A DNA stretch of 64,000 nt from Solea solea (taxonomy: Eukaryota > Chordata > Actinopteri > Pleuronectiformes > Soleidae). The stretch covers positions 25,116,365 through 25,180,364 of the forward strand of contig NC_081141.1 in NCBI RefSeq assembly GCF_958295425.1, read 5' to 3'. Made by a program: the position numbers and the translations under genes. Below, one piece after another: positions 13,263 through 25,943 of the stretch (its first letter is position 1; the number at the start of each line of letters is the position of its first letter). The notes beneath the pieces are model-generated. The model was not told where the DNA came from, made no database searches, and saw only the letters and a list, made by a program, of their open reading frames with translations.

Positions 13263-14122
13263 AGTCACTCACTCACGCAAAGTTTCTTTCTCCCTCGCAC
13301 ATGCAGGCCGGCTCAGCAGCCGCCGCCGGCCCCTACTCGTGAAACACAGGTACACACGTGCACACTCATCTGTGGACAAGTGCATTTGTGTTCACGTGTG
13401 TCTCAGATGCCCTTTTTCTTGCGGATTCAGGAGATTTGGAGAACCGGCATCTCCAGCTGGATTAACTTCATGTAGGAATTTGGTTTGATTTCTGTCTCTA
13501 AGAAACATCCTTTTACTATCAGCTATCAAAAGATGACTCTTGGCACTCCGCCCCCCCCCCCTCTTCTTTTTGGCTTTGTTTTGTCAGAACATGGTAAGAC
13601 TGAGCTCAGTCTTACATCTGTATTCTATCTAGTGACTCAAGTCTGCCATTTTGGAGTTGAGCAGCGAGATAGAGTAGAAAAAGCTGCGTCTGGCACTTCT
13701 ACTGTCAATACAGTGCAGTTTTTGTGCAGGAAGAAACAAATGTATTCCTCAGTCTGGAGGTAATGTTACAGTGTTGGTGATTAGAGCATTTAAGTTAGCA
13801 GCACTTCCAAAACACTGTCGAAGTCTCTGTGAACGCGGTGAGATCCTGACAGCGCTGTCTCCTCTCATAGTCGGTGCCTTGGAATAAAAAAAAAAATGCA
13901 GAATCTGATTTGCATGATATCGACAGTGAAAAACACAGCGGTTCTCACAACATTGTTGACAGATTCTTTGTCTTTCTTCACCCTCCCTTGTGGCTGCCAC
14001 GATGCCACTTTTATTATTTTTTTTTCTCTCCCTCCTCTCAGTATTTTGCCATATTTCATTTCATTTAATGCTTATCCTCTCCTCCTCTCTCTCCCCCCCC
14101 CACCTCCTTTCTTTTCTTGCAG

Positions 14123-14321
14123 GTACAGATGCTGCAATCTTTGAGTTGATTGGAACAAAAAGAAAGCAGAGAAGAGACAGATAAAGGACGAGCAGAAGAG
14201 TGAAGAGTAAAGAGAGAGAGAGAGAGAGAAGACGAGCAAAAAAAAAGAAGAAGAAAGGGCACGGGGAAGAAGAAGGCAAAGTTTTTTTCAGAAAGAGGAG
14301 AGAAAGAAAGAGACGGGGACG
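14123..14321 (+). other. mef2c: 5' UTR part of first coding exon
   Basis: A pyrimidine-rich tract ending in CTTTTCTTGCAG (14111-14122) is a strong splice acceptor, so the exon probably starts at 14123. The leader is very purine-rich (many AGAGAG and GAAGAAG repeats). It has a single upstream ATG, at 14129, which opens a six-codon uORF. The exact exon start depends on transcript data; starting further upstream is possible. Confidence 0.6.
14129..14149 (+). CDS. upstream ORF (MLQSLS) in mef2c leader
   Basis: An ATG six bases into the predicted exon reads MLQSLS then TGA, ending 172 nt before the mef2c start. It is the only ATG between the acceptor and the main start. Upstream ATGs in human MEF2C 5' UTR variants are reported to lower protein output, so a natural short uORF could tune translation. 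No evidence shows that it is translated. Confidence 0.25.
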   Translation: MLQSLS

Positions 14322-14375
14322 ATGGGGAGGAAAAAGATTCAGATCACGCGGATTATGGATGAACGCAACAGACAG
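14322..14375 (+). CDS. mef2c: mef2c coding exon 1: start of MADS box
   Basis: Encodes residues 1-18, MGRKKIQITRIMDERNRQ, the invariant N-terminus of MEF2 proteins, whose basic residues contact the DNA minor groove. The ATG is certain because MGRKKIQ is the family start. Its context is favourable (A at -3, G at +4). The exon ends at GACAG followed by gtgagt, phase 0, and joins VTFTKRK of the next exon exactly as in other MEF2 genes. The MADS box is thus split after residue 18 by an 8.3 kb intron. Confidence 0.97.
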
Positions 14376-16455
14376 GTGAGTCCCTGGGGGATGGGAGGAT
14401 GGATGAGTGTGAAGGTGGAGGAGGGAGGAAGGAGAAACACCCTACACCCCACATAGCCCTCAACAATGAAGGTCTTCAGGGAGTCTGGGCAATATGTGAA
14501 CTGGGGGGGGGGGGGAAGCACAGTTATTGCTTTGGGTGGAAGAATATAATAGTAGTAGTTGTCCCTCATCGGTCTAAGAAAACAGTGTGAAGACACCAGG
14601 AGCATGTTGGTCATAAGTGGATTTACATAAGAACATAATGTCATCCTCAAACACCCATTCTGTGTATCAGTATCAGTATCAGTGGGCCCTCAGAGTTATG
14701 CCCGTGCGTACCCATCACACGCCCCACCTCTAACACTATGCCACCCAGTTTAGCTCAGTGACAGTGGAATATTAGCGGACAGCAGTGGAGACGCAGGGGC
14801 GAGTGGGAAAAATGATAAACAAGCAACCACAACAGAGACGGGTTGGTCTGAACGTGACACATGGCTCACAGTATTTTTCCCTGAGCTCCATCCGTCACCG
14901 TAGATTTGATTTGCAGCAGCTCGGGATTTTTTTTTTTTTACATTTAAAATCATTAAACAATTTGAAAGCAAAAATAAAAAAAAGTCCCAGAATCAAAAGA
15001 ATCCGTGCAGGCGACTTGTTTTCAAACAGATGGCATCACTTGAGAGCGAGACATAATAAATTGTGGACATCGTGATCCAAGCAGACACCAGGATCTGTGG
15101 CAGGAAATAGATAGAGACAGAGTTCTCAACACTGCCCCCGAGGCCCTACAATCGATCACTTCCTGTGGCACAACTGACCACTGACACTTTGTCAGCTTCC
15201 TGGCAGCCCAATTGGATCCATACGCTGTTAATGTGGCCCCTGGATCACAGGTCAAACACTCCACGTCAGCACAAACACACCTCGCCTGGACACGGGGGCC
15301 CTCTTCATTGCCGTTGCCTCATCTTAACCCACAATAAGTCTCCCCAACAAGTTCTCGCCGTGTGCTTTATCAGACGCGCCGGCGTTTGGGGGCCAAAGGA
15401 AGAGAGAGGATAAAGGGGCTCGAGGGAATCGATTGAACCACAAAATATTAGGAGCAGATCTCAGCCAAAGTCATTGCAAGTAACAAGCCAAGATAAGGGA
15501 CTTGTACGACATCATTTATGCTCGTGTCAGAGTGCAGATAAAGAGACACATTCGTATTTCACCATTTGCTCCAAGTGAAAAATCATGTGTTTACTATTGA
15601 GACTGACTCAGACGGGGAGATGGAGCAAGAGCAAGGAGGAGGTCACAGAGGTTTGATGAGGACAAAAGCTATCGTGTTGCAGCAGCACCCACACTTCCTC
15701 CTTGCTGTTATCTCAGCCCTTCTCTCTCTCTCTCTCTCGGCCGTCTCCACGGTTCGACAAGGCACGCCAGTTGCACCGAGCGCTCCGGCTCCTGAGGATA
15801 AGAAGGGGAAAGAGGGAGACAGGAAGGACACCTGAAGGGAATCGATGCCTGAGATATCCGGGCTTTACTTACAGGCAGAGGAGGAGGAGGAGAGAGAGGG
15901 TTCAGGGAAAGGAAAATCAATATATCTCTGGATTTTGTTGTTTTGATCTCTCAAATGATAGATTACTCATTTAGTTGTTGGGTTTTTTTTTTTTTTTTTT
16001 CTCCCTCACAACTTTTCCTTTGAATATGATGTAAGCAAATCATGTGAGGTGCTACTACAGTACAGTCCAGCTGTGTGGGGCATATGGCAGTCAGTGTCAT
16101 ACAACCCACAGCCTAAATAATGACATCATTTTTCTTAAAAAAAGAGGGCGAACATCACAAGACAGAGACAGAAACCTAAATAAAAAAAAATAAAAGAAAA
16201 CGAAGGAAAGAAAACGGAAGCTTTGGTTTTACATATTCTCACTTCCTTTTTGACTGAATGTCCGAGAGCGCAGGCCAAATTGACACCAGACGAGCTTTGT
16301 GAAGTGTTTTCTTTCCATTTCAAATGTGTCCCATGCAGTATTTTCACGGGAAAAAGTGTGTATGATATGTCTATATATCTATATATCTGTATAAAGTCAT
16401 CCATGTGGTGTGGCTGTCAGCGCTAAACCTCGCCACCTACAGTCCTGCTCACCCT

Positions 16456-16490
<35 letters not shown>
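16456..16490. repeat. (CAG)11 trinucleotide array, intronic
   Basis: Eleven uninterrupted CAG units on the + strand within an intron. No coding exon overlaps, so it is not a polyglutamine tract. It is followed by low-repeat GC-rich sequence to about 16690. Confidence 0.95.
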
Positions 16491-16491
<1 letters not shown>

Positions 16492-18288
16492 TGATAGTGG
16501 GCACATGGCCTGGCTCTCTCTGGGCGGCCACTTTGGGCTGCCACCCCCAGGCCCTGAAACACTTCCCCAGAGCAGGGGCAACAAGGGCCAGGCCTCCCTG
16601 GCGTTGACTGGCTGCCCGGAGCTCTGGACAGTGGGCAGCAGTGTGTGAGCCCTGGCTCCAAGCCCCCCGACCACTCAGACCCTCTCGCAGCCTCGGGCAC
16701 ATGAAAGAGCCTCCTGTGCCGTAAACTCATGGGCTGCACACTGAAAGCAGACTCACACACACATGCACAGGTGTGTGTGTGCTTGTACACACGCACACTG
16801 GCAGGATTTTACAGATAATTCATTAATACTTAGACGGTTGCGACTCTTTTACGACAATTGGCTGGAATTCACGTTTCCTCACAGTGGACTTTATTTAGGA
16901 TGACCTGTCTGTGTGAATTGTGGGGGGGGGGGGGGGGGCGCACATGCAGGTTCCACAGGGGATTGACCCCAGGCCAAAGGTTAAACATGGATCAGGTCAT
17001 CAGTGGCAGGAAGTACAACAACAGGATTTCCCAACAACACTCACACGAGCACATATGGAGCTGGAAGAAGATGAAAAAAACATTTTCTTTTAAACGTCTT
17101 CCTGCATATGGCTCCTCTCCTCTCTCGCCACTTTAACTGCAGCTGAAATAAGGGGTGTTTCTTTCTCGGCGACGACGACAGAGCATTCTTCTCTCCAATC
17201 AACAGTGCTAGGGTGAGAAAATGTGCGAGTGAAATTAACAGCAGGAAAATAATGAGGCCCACAGGGTAGCTCCTCACTCCCGCACCCCTCCTCTAATTCC
17301 CTCTTTCCCACCTTCCGCCGTCTCCGCGTCGTACCGAAGCGAGTGGCGCTCCTCCTCTGTCATATGCTGCGCGCTGCAGAGACCTCGGCTGAGAAAGGGC
17401 TCAGCGAGCTCTCATCTGCGCTCATGTTGTATTTTTATTCTCTTCTGCCTTCTGCACTTGTTCCGTGTTTTGTTTCCCATTCACATGTTCGTCAGGTGGC
17501 TAATTTTACTCTCTCACCTCACTCTGAATTTCCCCTCCTCACTACAAAGTCGTAATGGGTTTTTTTTTGTTTGCTTTTTTTCTTCTAGCTTCCTCTTCTT
17601 TCTTTCCTTTGTTGGCTGTTTTTAAAATTTCAAAATAAAAGTGCATTTTTTTTCATATACTTTGACTTGGCAAGAAGTAAATTCTTGTTATGGACATACA
17701 AGATATGGCCACATGCATGTTAAATCAGTCATCCTTTTTCAATTTTCTTTTCTTTTCTTTTCTTATTGGCACCAGCCACCTTAAATGAATAACATAAGTT
17801 TGTTTTATTTTTATTTATTAATTTTTTTTTTTTGTCATGCTGGCCTCTAACTGGGGCCTCGCAGTGTAACATCCAGTTGGCGTAACCTATTCCAGTCGTG
17901 GTTTTTTTCTTTTCTAGAATCACCAGACGCAGCATGTACTGATATGTCATTATTATGACTATTATGTCTCGACAATATGACATCGTTGGCATCATTGACT
18001 CCACTCTTAACGACTCACTTGATTTTGAATGAATTCAGATTTAGGACTTTGCTGTCTGCTCCTCCCACATTGTATAATGTCAATATTAGAGGCAGGACGA
18101 AGCCTGTTTTTGTCACAACACCCTTCTAAACAGGTAGTCTGGCTGTGAGGCAGAGTTCAGACCCAGGTCCCGGTCTCCTCTTATTCCTTTTGCGTAAGCC
18201 CGCGTCTTCCTGCTTTGGCCCCTGACAATGGGATAAGTGTTTGTCTCAAGACAAATCGTGCCGCTGCTTAGCTGACTGACATCTCCAT

Positions 18289-18326
18289 GTGTGTGTGTGT
18301 GTGTGTGTGTGTGCGTGCGTGCGTGT
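18289..18326. repeat. (GT)n microsatellite with GCGT tail
   Basis: A pure GT run to about 18313, then GCGT units. Confidence 0.9.
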
Positions 18327-18718
18327 CCATCCGTCTGTCCCCGCACAGCCATGTTTGGTTTGCTAACCAGCAGCCAGCTCTGTGGTGCCTGTCTCTCCAC
18401 TCCTCCTCTTCCTCCACCTCCTCCTCCCCCAGGGAAGCAGGCAGGAGGTGGGAAGGAGAAGCGAAGCCATTGTGAAGGGGAAGCCACTGGCCTCTTCCTG
18501 TTATGAGAGGAAATGCATACAAATGTGCTTCCTGTGCGTCCGCCCCCTCTCATCTCCCTTCTCCCCCCCCCCCTACCTCCCTCCCTCCCCTCCTCCTGTC
18601 TTTTCTCTCTTTCTTACCCATGTGGCAGAGAATATCAGCCCCACTGTCAATCCTCTCCTCTCATCCCTCTAGTTATCTTTGCTGGAGGAATACGTGACAG
18701 GTCAATTTTGAAGAGCAG

Positions 18719-18754
18719 AGATTATTATTATTATTATTATTATTCTTATTATTT
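18719..18754. repeat. (ATT)n microsatellite
   Basis: About eight ATT units, one CTT interruption, then more ATT. Confidence 0.9.
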
Positions 18755-21057
18755 ATCTTTTAATTGGTCATTTTCTCTTCGTACAAGTCCAGGGAAAGTT
18801 AGAAAGAAAGTGGCTCTGAAGAGAGAGAGATGATGGCGTGTGTTAATGGATTGTGGAGCAGGACAAAGGTGAATAAATAAGACTTATTTATCACCATGTG
18901 TCAACATACGTTCACTATGAGGGGTTATTTTATCTCCCTTTTTCTCTAATTTTACCTATGAACTGAAGATCTAGAAGGTTAAAGTGTTCTTTTATTAGTA
19001 TTTGGTTCCGTTTTTAAGATGCTTCCAAACACAGACATCACAGTGACACTGGAAGATTCCACTTTGTCATGATTTAGACTTGACAGTAATTAAAATTCAA
19101 CATGTGCTTTAGATGTAACCCTGCTACTAATGAAATCATTTGCAAATTGCTCTAAATATTTCAAATGAATTATTATTATTACGATCAGGATGATGTGAGA
19201 ACCAGCCTGACACTGCCGTGTATCTGTAACACGTCCAAAGCACCAGTCAGAGCATCTGTTTTCACCCACTCAAGGGCCAGAGCTGTGGAAAACTCAAAAG
19301 TGCACTAGTTTAAATCGGTCTGTGTGGGCCCTTGCACGGCGCTGTTCGCCACTCTCACAGGAAAAGCCAGTGGTGACATCACCGCTAATGTGGAAAGGGG
19401 TCACATGATGGCATGAAGTCAGACCATGAAGTCACAGATGACTCCAGTAATGATCCCAGCCCACGTGATGTTTACAAGAATCAAGTATTTTCCTGTCAAA
19501 GGTAGCATTTATCTTCAACAACCCAGAACTCCATACTCCTGTGGATTTGTGAATATTATGTGCATCACGTCAGCAACGTAGCCTATGATTTGGAGGAAGG
19601 CAACATGTTGTATGTGTCAGATTGAGATGTGGGGGTGAGGTGTGATACTTCTGTAGGTGTTATTGTTTGGTCAGTTACGGCTTCATTATCGCACTCGTTC
19701 TCTTTCCTGTGGCGCTGTTAAAGTCAGTCTACGTGTGAATTATAGCTGAGTGTGTGGGAAATGCATGCGCGGATCCTTGTGTTATGTGTTGTGCGAGGTT
19801 TCGGGACAAACGTTTGACTGGATCGCGCTCTGTAGATTTTTTATTTGTATTTATTTTGGAATGAGAAGCAATGAGAGTAAGTGTCTCCTGGGTTTCGTAA
19901 GTGATATTATTTGAATTATATACAAGTGAAAGTAGCAATTTTAAAATGTAGTTAGGTGAAACTAGATGTGTTTAATGAAATAATATTTAATTTTACACTA
20001 TTTCCAACATTTTTTGCGGTTTAATGAGCCATTTTACAACCGTACAACCTTCTTCTTTTCCGTGGTCACTTTGCAGTATAGATCGGAGGTAGTGAGTGTA
20101 GCTTGAGCCCTGATGTAGACCCCCACCCAGAGCCCTCAGGGACCCACACCCAGCTCAGTGTGTGCACGACGTGCCACCCTCTGAAACATTAATGGCCCCA
20201 GCAGAGTGGGTGACAGTGGAGCCGGGCCAGCAGCTATCTGTGTCCTGTTTCCCCCTGGTGCCCCCTTTGCCTCAAACACACCTGCGGAAGACAACACTCT
20301 CCATGCCCTGTTCCTGAATAGCCTGCTTTGACCTGTATGTCCTATAGTCCTGTCGTCTTATTTACTCCCCCCACACCCACACGGGCAGGCGGGCAGACAC
20401 CTTTAGGGTGCTTACGTTTCAGAGTGGGTTGGATATGACAATTAATCTTATTGTCACAAGACGCCTTTTGATCTCCCAGCGTTAAGAATGTGCCTTTTTT
20501 ATATTTTAGTATCACTGTGTAAATGTCAGCATGGTATTTAGAGCCCAGGGGAGCCGTGTTTTTTTTGTTTTTTTGTTTTTTTTCCCCCCTCCGTATGTTG
20601 TCTGTGGATCAGATGAGAGTTTGTGCCGAGGTACGGGAGCTGACATCGCGCGCACCAGTTTGTGCTCGGCGTCGGAGCGCCGTCGGCGTCTCGAGGCCTC
20701 CGCCTCCGCTGTCTGACAAATAACGGTGACATCACCGGGCCTTAATGTACACGAGCTCGTGCGGGGGGGAGGGGGAGACGGAGAGAGAAGGGGATGTTAG
20801 GGATAGTTTGATATTCAGTTTCTCTGGTACATCCTGGAAGATATCATTTCAGGCAACACAAAACTATCTGTCAATATCCATCCTAGCCTGTCTCCTCTTT
20901 CAGCTCTCCAAGTTGTAACAAGAAAATGTGAAGGGCAGTACATGATGAATTTATGCCACAAATCCATTCATGCATTAGGCTAAAACGCCACACACACACA
21001 CACAAGCACACATTCACTTCCATTCATTTGGACAGCGTAAACAAAGCCTTGTCCCTT

Positions 21058-21195
21058 TTAACATTAACCATAACTCACTATTGATTAGGACCAGGTTTTG
21101 GTCTCCATGAGGTCTCCTGGTCCCGACAAGGTCAGTGTTTATGCCTGAAAAAAAAGGTCCTAAAGAGGTAACAAATACATTTACACACTCACACA
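21058..21195. repeat. fish interspersed repeat, copy 2
   Basis: Shares ordered blocks with 6219-6345: TTAACATTAACCATAACTC, TTAGGACCAGGTTTTGGTCT, AAGGTCAGTGTTTATGCCTG and AAAGAGGTAACAAA. It is followed by CA-rich sequence, and a CA run also precedes it (20991-21003). It is in the same orientation as copy 1. Class unknown. Confidence 0.6.
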
Positions 21196-21488
21196 CATGA
21201 GTGTCCTCTTTAAAGGCGTCTTTGTAAAAGCCTTACAGCCTAGTTACTGTAATTATTATTGCATTCAAAGCTCGTTTAAGTGAGATTCGGGAGTTTTTTT
21301 TCCACTCTGTATTTTTTGGCCCATGCAAGTGTCAGAAGAGACCAGATAAACAAGTAGTTAATCAACACACTGAGATCATTAGCTCCCAGCTGGGAACTGT
21401 TCTGGCAGTATCTCCTCGCAGTGAAAGAAAGGAAAGACCAAAAAAAAGGAAAAAGCTTTGTCAATACACATCTCCAATGTACATAATA

Positions 21489-21522
21489 CACACACACACA
21501 CACACACACACAGAGAGAGAGA
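21489..21522. repeat. compound (CA)n / (GA)n microsatellite
   Basis: A CA run to 21512 passes directly into GA. Confidence 0.95.
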
Positions 21523-22454
21523 GCCACTGAAGAAAACAAAAGAAATTAGAATTCAAAGCAAACACAAAAAAAGCAGTGTTGTTAAGAGAGAGAAAGAGAG
21601 GAGCTGGCAAAATGTACATTTTTCTCTTGTTTCTTTAGAGCGTGCACGCACACGTGGCTTCAGAGAAGTAACCAGGTGCAACTCCCTGGAATTAAATCAC
21701 TTTCACTGCTCTAGTTTTTACCTAAACAATAGAGGGATAGTGTAGCTTGTTCTACTTTGACAATGTGGGCACTTGCAGCCAACTTACAGAACAGTATCTC
21801 TCTCTTATTCAGTCAGTATCAGTCCTGGGCCTCAAATACACACACACACACTTACACATACTCATTAACAGAGAGAGAGAGAGGGGGGGGGGGGGGTGGC
21901 CCTATTGCAAAGGGCATTTTTTGTGGTTTATGTCGAGCACACTGTTACTATTTAAAAGCTTAAATAGCTTGGAGGACTCCATCAGTTATTTATACCAGTG
22001 TGTATTAATCACGACGAGAGGCACTCGATTGGGCTACACAACAACATAGACTGTAGCAGCGTGTGTGTGTGTGTTACCGTGGGAAAAACAAACACAAAAT
22101 AGTCAGGAAATGTGTTTGAAAGTATGTGACGAGATGTTTTCACCCCATTTGACTTCACCGCGACGAGCCTGTGTCCACTTTGATGTAGGAGACAAAGAGT
22201 GATCCTTCCTTACCGTTATCTGTCTGAGACGTAGTGTTTTCACTTCCCTAAATTCAACACCATGCTTCTTTTTTTCTTGTTTTTCTTTTTTCCTGGTACA
22301 GTGGACGGACTGTTGCAGTCAGCGGTTTGTTGAACCATCAGCAAACTTAGATTCCCTTTCATGTCCATCTCCTTATTATTACTAATAAGAAGAAAAAAGA
22401 AGAAGTTGTCGGATTTCTCGTTATGCCATTAGTGCAGAATCAATCCCCCGGGTG

Positions 22455-22489
22455 TGGGGTGAGGGGGGTGAGGGGGGTGAGGGGGAGGG
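22455..22489 (+). promoter_or_regulatory. G-quadruplex motif upstream of MADS exon
   Basis: Runs of 4, 6, 6 and 5 G separated by TGA loops, then AGGG. This is a strong quadruplex motif on the transcribed (RNA-sense) strand, ending 184 nt before the exon at 22673. It could influence transcription or splicing of that exon; the effect is inferred. Confidence 0.6.
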
Positions 22490-22672
22490 ATTTCTCTGTA
22501 GTTAAATGATCACCACATTCCAGGTAAGCGAGACTTATGACTGCGAGGGTGTTAATAAAAGATTCAGTTGAGTGTAGGTGTGAGCACAACTCTCTCACTT
22601 TGTTAAGAACAATTATTTATACATTGTTATCGTCTGATCTTCTTCTTCTGGTTGTTTTTTTTTTTTACCTAG

Positions 22673-23077
<405 letters not shown>

Positions 23078-23611
23078 TAATTGCTCCCATAGTTTGTTGG
23101 TCCTTCCCAAGGGTTCACTCTTTTTAGACTCCTCTAGAAAAAGGTACAAGTGTGTCAGGAGCATATGTTTGGTCTGAGTTGAACGTGTACGTTTAAAAGT
23201 CACCTGTCCCCCGACAGTGATCCGACTGGCTCTGGACACGTGCCGTTAACGTTAACTCTCGTCAGGCCGGTAGATAAAGCGGGGGAATGACGCTGAGAGA
23301 GACTCCAGGATCCTTAAGCTCTCAATGTGAACACGTTATGCAACATTCAATCTGGACCTCAGGCCCTGCACAGGTGTTCATGCATCCATGCAAGGGGTTT
23401 ATCCTTAACTCACTCCTGTTGGGTTTAATTCCACCTGACACACAATGTACAGCTAAACGAGTTGTTCTTACGTGTTTTAGTATCACAAACAAAGCATTTA
23501 ATATCTCTACATGTTACAAAGTGTCCACAAAGAGTACTTGCTTGCGTACCGCTGATGGTGCACGTGCCAGAGTTTGAGAACCTTGGCCCTAAAGAAAGCT
23601 GGTGATTATTT

Positions 23612-23864
23612 TAGAGCTGAAACGATGAATCGTTTATTAAACAACTATTTTTATAATCGTTTTGAAGCTTTTTTTCATGATTAAAACAAGATTTCCGATT
23701 GTTTAAGCTTCTTAAATGTGAATATTTTCTTCATTTCTTTGCTCTGGATAACAAAGAAATCGTTAAAAGTCTATCGTTTGGCGAACACCGATCAACATTT
23801 TTTTTAAAGTTTTCTGATAGTCTGATAGTCTTCATCGAGAAAAGAATCGTTAGTGGCAGCTGTA
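23612..23864 (-). mobile_element. hAT-like MITE, copy A
   Basis: Begins TAGAGCTGAAACGATGAATC and ends AATCGTTAGTGGCAGCTGTA, imperfect inverted termini. It is the reverse-orientation relative of 29402-29702, sharing TTAAGCTTCTTAAATGTGAA and TTTGCTCTGGATAACAAAGA in complement. The flanking octamers GATTATTT and GATTTGTT differ at two positions and look like a decayed 8-bp target duplication. It has no coding capacity. Confidence 0.7.
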
Positions 23865-25108
23865 GATTTGTTATCATTGAATATGAACAAAGCAGTGGTC
23901 GGCCTTTGTTTCCCTCCAGTTTACCTTTGGTGCAGTCGGATGTGTAGCGTGTTAATGCAGCGCATACATCAGGAGACACAGCACTCAGCATACAGTATGA
24001 CTAACTCCTCACAGTGGAATAATAAAAAAGAAAAAAGAGAGAGAGAGAATGGACTGGGTGCATTATCGTGGAAAGGATTTAGAGACACAGATAAATCTAC
24101 TGGACACTGAACTTCTTCTTCTTCTTCTTCCTCCTCTGTGCAGCGTGTGCTCTTATTCCCGTCCTATCATTCATATCATCAGGCCTCTTTTAGAGTGACT
24201 AATGTGGTCCAGACAGTGATGCTGTGAGGTTACATTCTTAAAAAGATTCACTCGGTATTTTTCATATAGTCACACTAAATATTAAATAATCAACACGTGT
24301 TCCTAATGTTTTATTTCAGGCTTATTTTTGAATCCATCTGAAATGCCACAGCGTATGAGCAGGAATACAAACAATATATGACACTGCCTTTAAGCACTGG
24401 TAGTATTTTTATTTATTTATTTTTTTTAAGCCGCTCAGCCACACTTCAGTCAGTGTATTTGCCCCCCCTCTGCCCCCCCCCCCCCCCCCGCCCCAGCTGA
24501 ACCATTAACAGGAGTCATCACATGTTTCAGCAAGTGCACTGTGACGACGACGAGAGCTCTCTGCTTTGAAGCTCTCGCTAACCGCGTCTCCACCGTAGAT
24601 GGAGGATGGTTAGCGTGTAAACAGCTGTGTCAGGCGTGGGGGGGGCATGGGGGGGGATGCTGTGGATCACTTCCCCACAATATGTGATCCCCGAAGGACT
24701 CGGAGGACTCCATATCCTCGCAGCGACTCGCAGTGTGGGAGAAATCGATCTGAAGAGGGCCTTCAGGATTGGCCACAGGGCTGACACTGGCACGTTTAGC
24801 ACGGATGAAAGGGAGTGTTGGGGGGGGGGGGGGACCGGGGGAGTTGATCTCCCCCGCTGGTCCTCGTGCGCCGCCGCTGCTGGGCTACGTCACAGGTTGC
24901 GGGAGCGTGGGTGGGTAGTTTGAGGCGGTGAGTGAAGTGACCTGTGGAGCTGGAAGAACGACGAGAGGGAAGTCAAGTACACGACATGAAGGGGTTGGAT
25001 TACACAGTAAAGATCAAAAATCTTTACTCCTCCCCCCCCCCTCCCCACAAACAAAGCAACCGTTAGACCCTAATACATGACATATCTAATTTCAAATTTG
25101 TGAGGAAG

Positions 25109-25110
<2 letters not shown>

Positions 25111-25140
<30 letters not shown>
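25111..25140. repeat. (CA)15 microsatellite
   Basis: A pure CA run. Confidence 0.95.
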
Positions 25141-25142
<2 letters not shown>

Positions 25143-25924
25143 AACGCAGGGCTCTTATTCTGTAGCTGCGGTGCCTGAAGGTGTAGTGGGAGGAGAGGCA
25201 GAGGTAGGGGAGCGGAGCTCAGAGTGTGGGCGGCTGGCATGGAGGCCTGCTACATTAGCAATAAAGCTCTATGTAATTAGCATGTCTTTGGTTGATAATT
25301 AGTGTTGTTGAGAGAGTGGCACTGAGAGTGTTGCACAGACTCTCTAGCTACAGCATGTTTACAAGAGGCTGGGGGGGGGCTTTTCTCTCTCTCTCTCTCT
25401 CTCTCCCTCCCTCACTGTTTTTCCTGTCTTTATTTTTTATTTGTTCTCCCCTCGTCCGAGTTTTCATGGAATTTAAATCATCTTAAATTGTGTGCATTGT
25501 TGAAAATGTGTGTATGGATAAATCGGTGTCTCTAAGAGGAAGAAATTAAAAACAAAATATATATATAGAGAGAGAAAGAGGGAGAGAGGGAGAGAGGGAG
25601 GAGTGGTAAAGAAGGTCTTGGTGACTCACTTGAGAACCGTCTCAGCTGGGAATGACACTTTCACAAGTCTCCGTGAAAGTAAAGGACCAAAGAAACCAAA
25701 GCTAGCCCTCCTCGCAGCACGGTGTTAACATTTAAGAGGCGTCGCTAATCGAAAATAGCTCCGAGTTATTATTGTCACCATCACAATGCACGACACCCAG
25801 AAACCAATTATAATCAATTAAAACACAAACTTGTGTTTCTTTTCTTTTTCTTTTTCTCTTTCTTCTTCTTCTTCTCACGTGTTGAATGCCGACATTTAAT
25901 CCCCAGGCACACAAATCAAATCAT

Positions 25925-25943
25925 CCCCCCCCCCCCCCCCCCC
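25925..25943. repeat. poly-C tract
   Basis: Nineteen consecutive C. A similar C run lies at about 24472-24489. Confidence 0.9.

Larger units (their letters stand above)
1..14122. other. non-coding upstream / 5' intronic DNA
   Basis: No protein-coding gene is supported here. Open frames of 60-154 codons occur on both strands, but they consist of translated microsatellites and low-complexity tracts. Because a good splice acceptor ends the region at 14122, at least its distal part is probably an intron between an untranslated first exon and the first coding exon. It contains many CA, GA and poly-C tracts, one copy of a fish interspersed repeat (about 6219-6345) and two MEF2 consensus sites (1543, 4503). 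AT-rich, low-repeat stretches rich in homeodomain cores (for example 4690-4820 and 6400-6600) look like conserved non-coding elements, but conservation cannot be tested from one sequence. Confidence 0.7.
14376..22672 (+). other. mef2c: intron after coding exon 1 (8.3 kb)
   Basis: The donor is gtgagt, and the acceptor is a T run ending in ACCTAG. No supported gene lies inside. It holds a (CAG)11 array, several GT/CA/ATT microsatellites, one fish interspersed repeat (about 21058-21195), a CpG-rich patch (about 20643-20710) and a G-quadruplex-prone tract just upstream of the acceptor (22455-22489). AT-rich complex sequence at about 18990-19600 contains many homeodomain cores and no obvious repeats, so it may be regulatory; nothing more can be said from sequence alone. 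Confidence 0.8.

Noticed and set aside
16449..16674. Polyglutamine or polyalanine coding region from the CAG array
   Set aside because: No exon of mef2c or any other gene can be placed here; the array is intronic.
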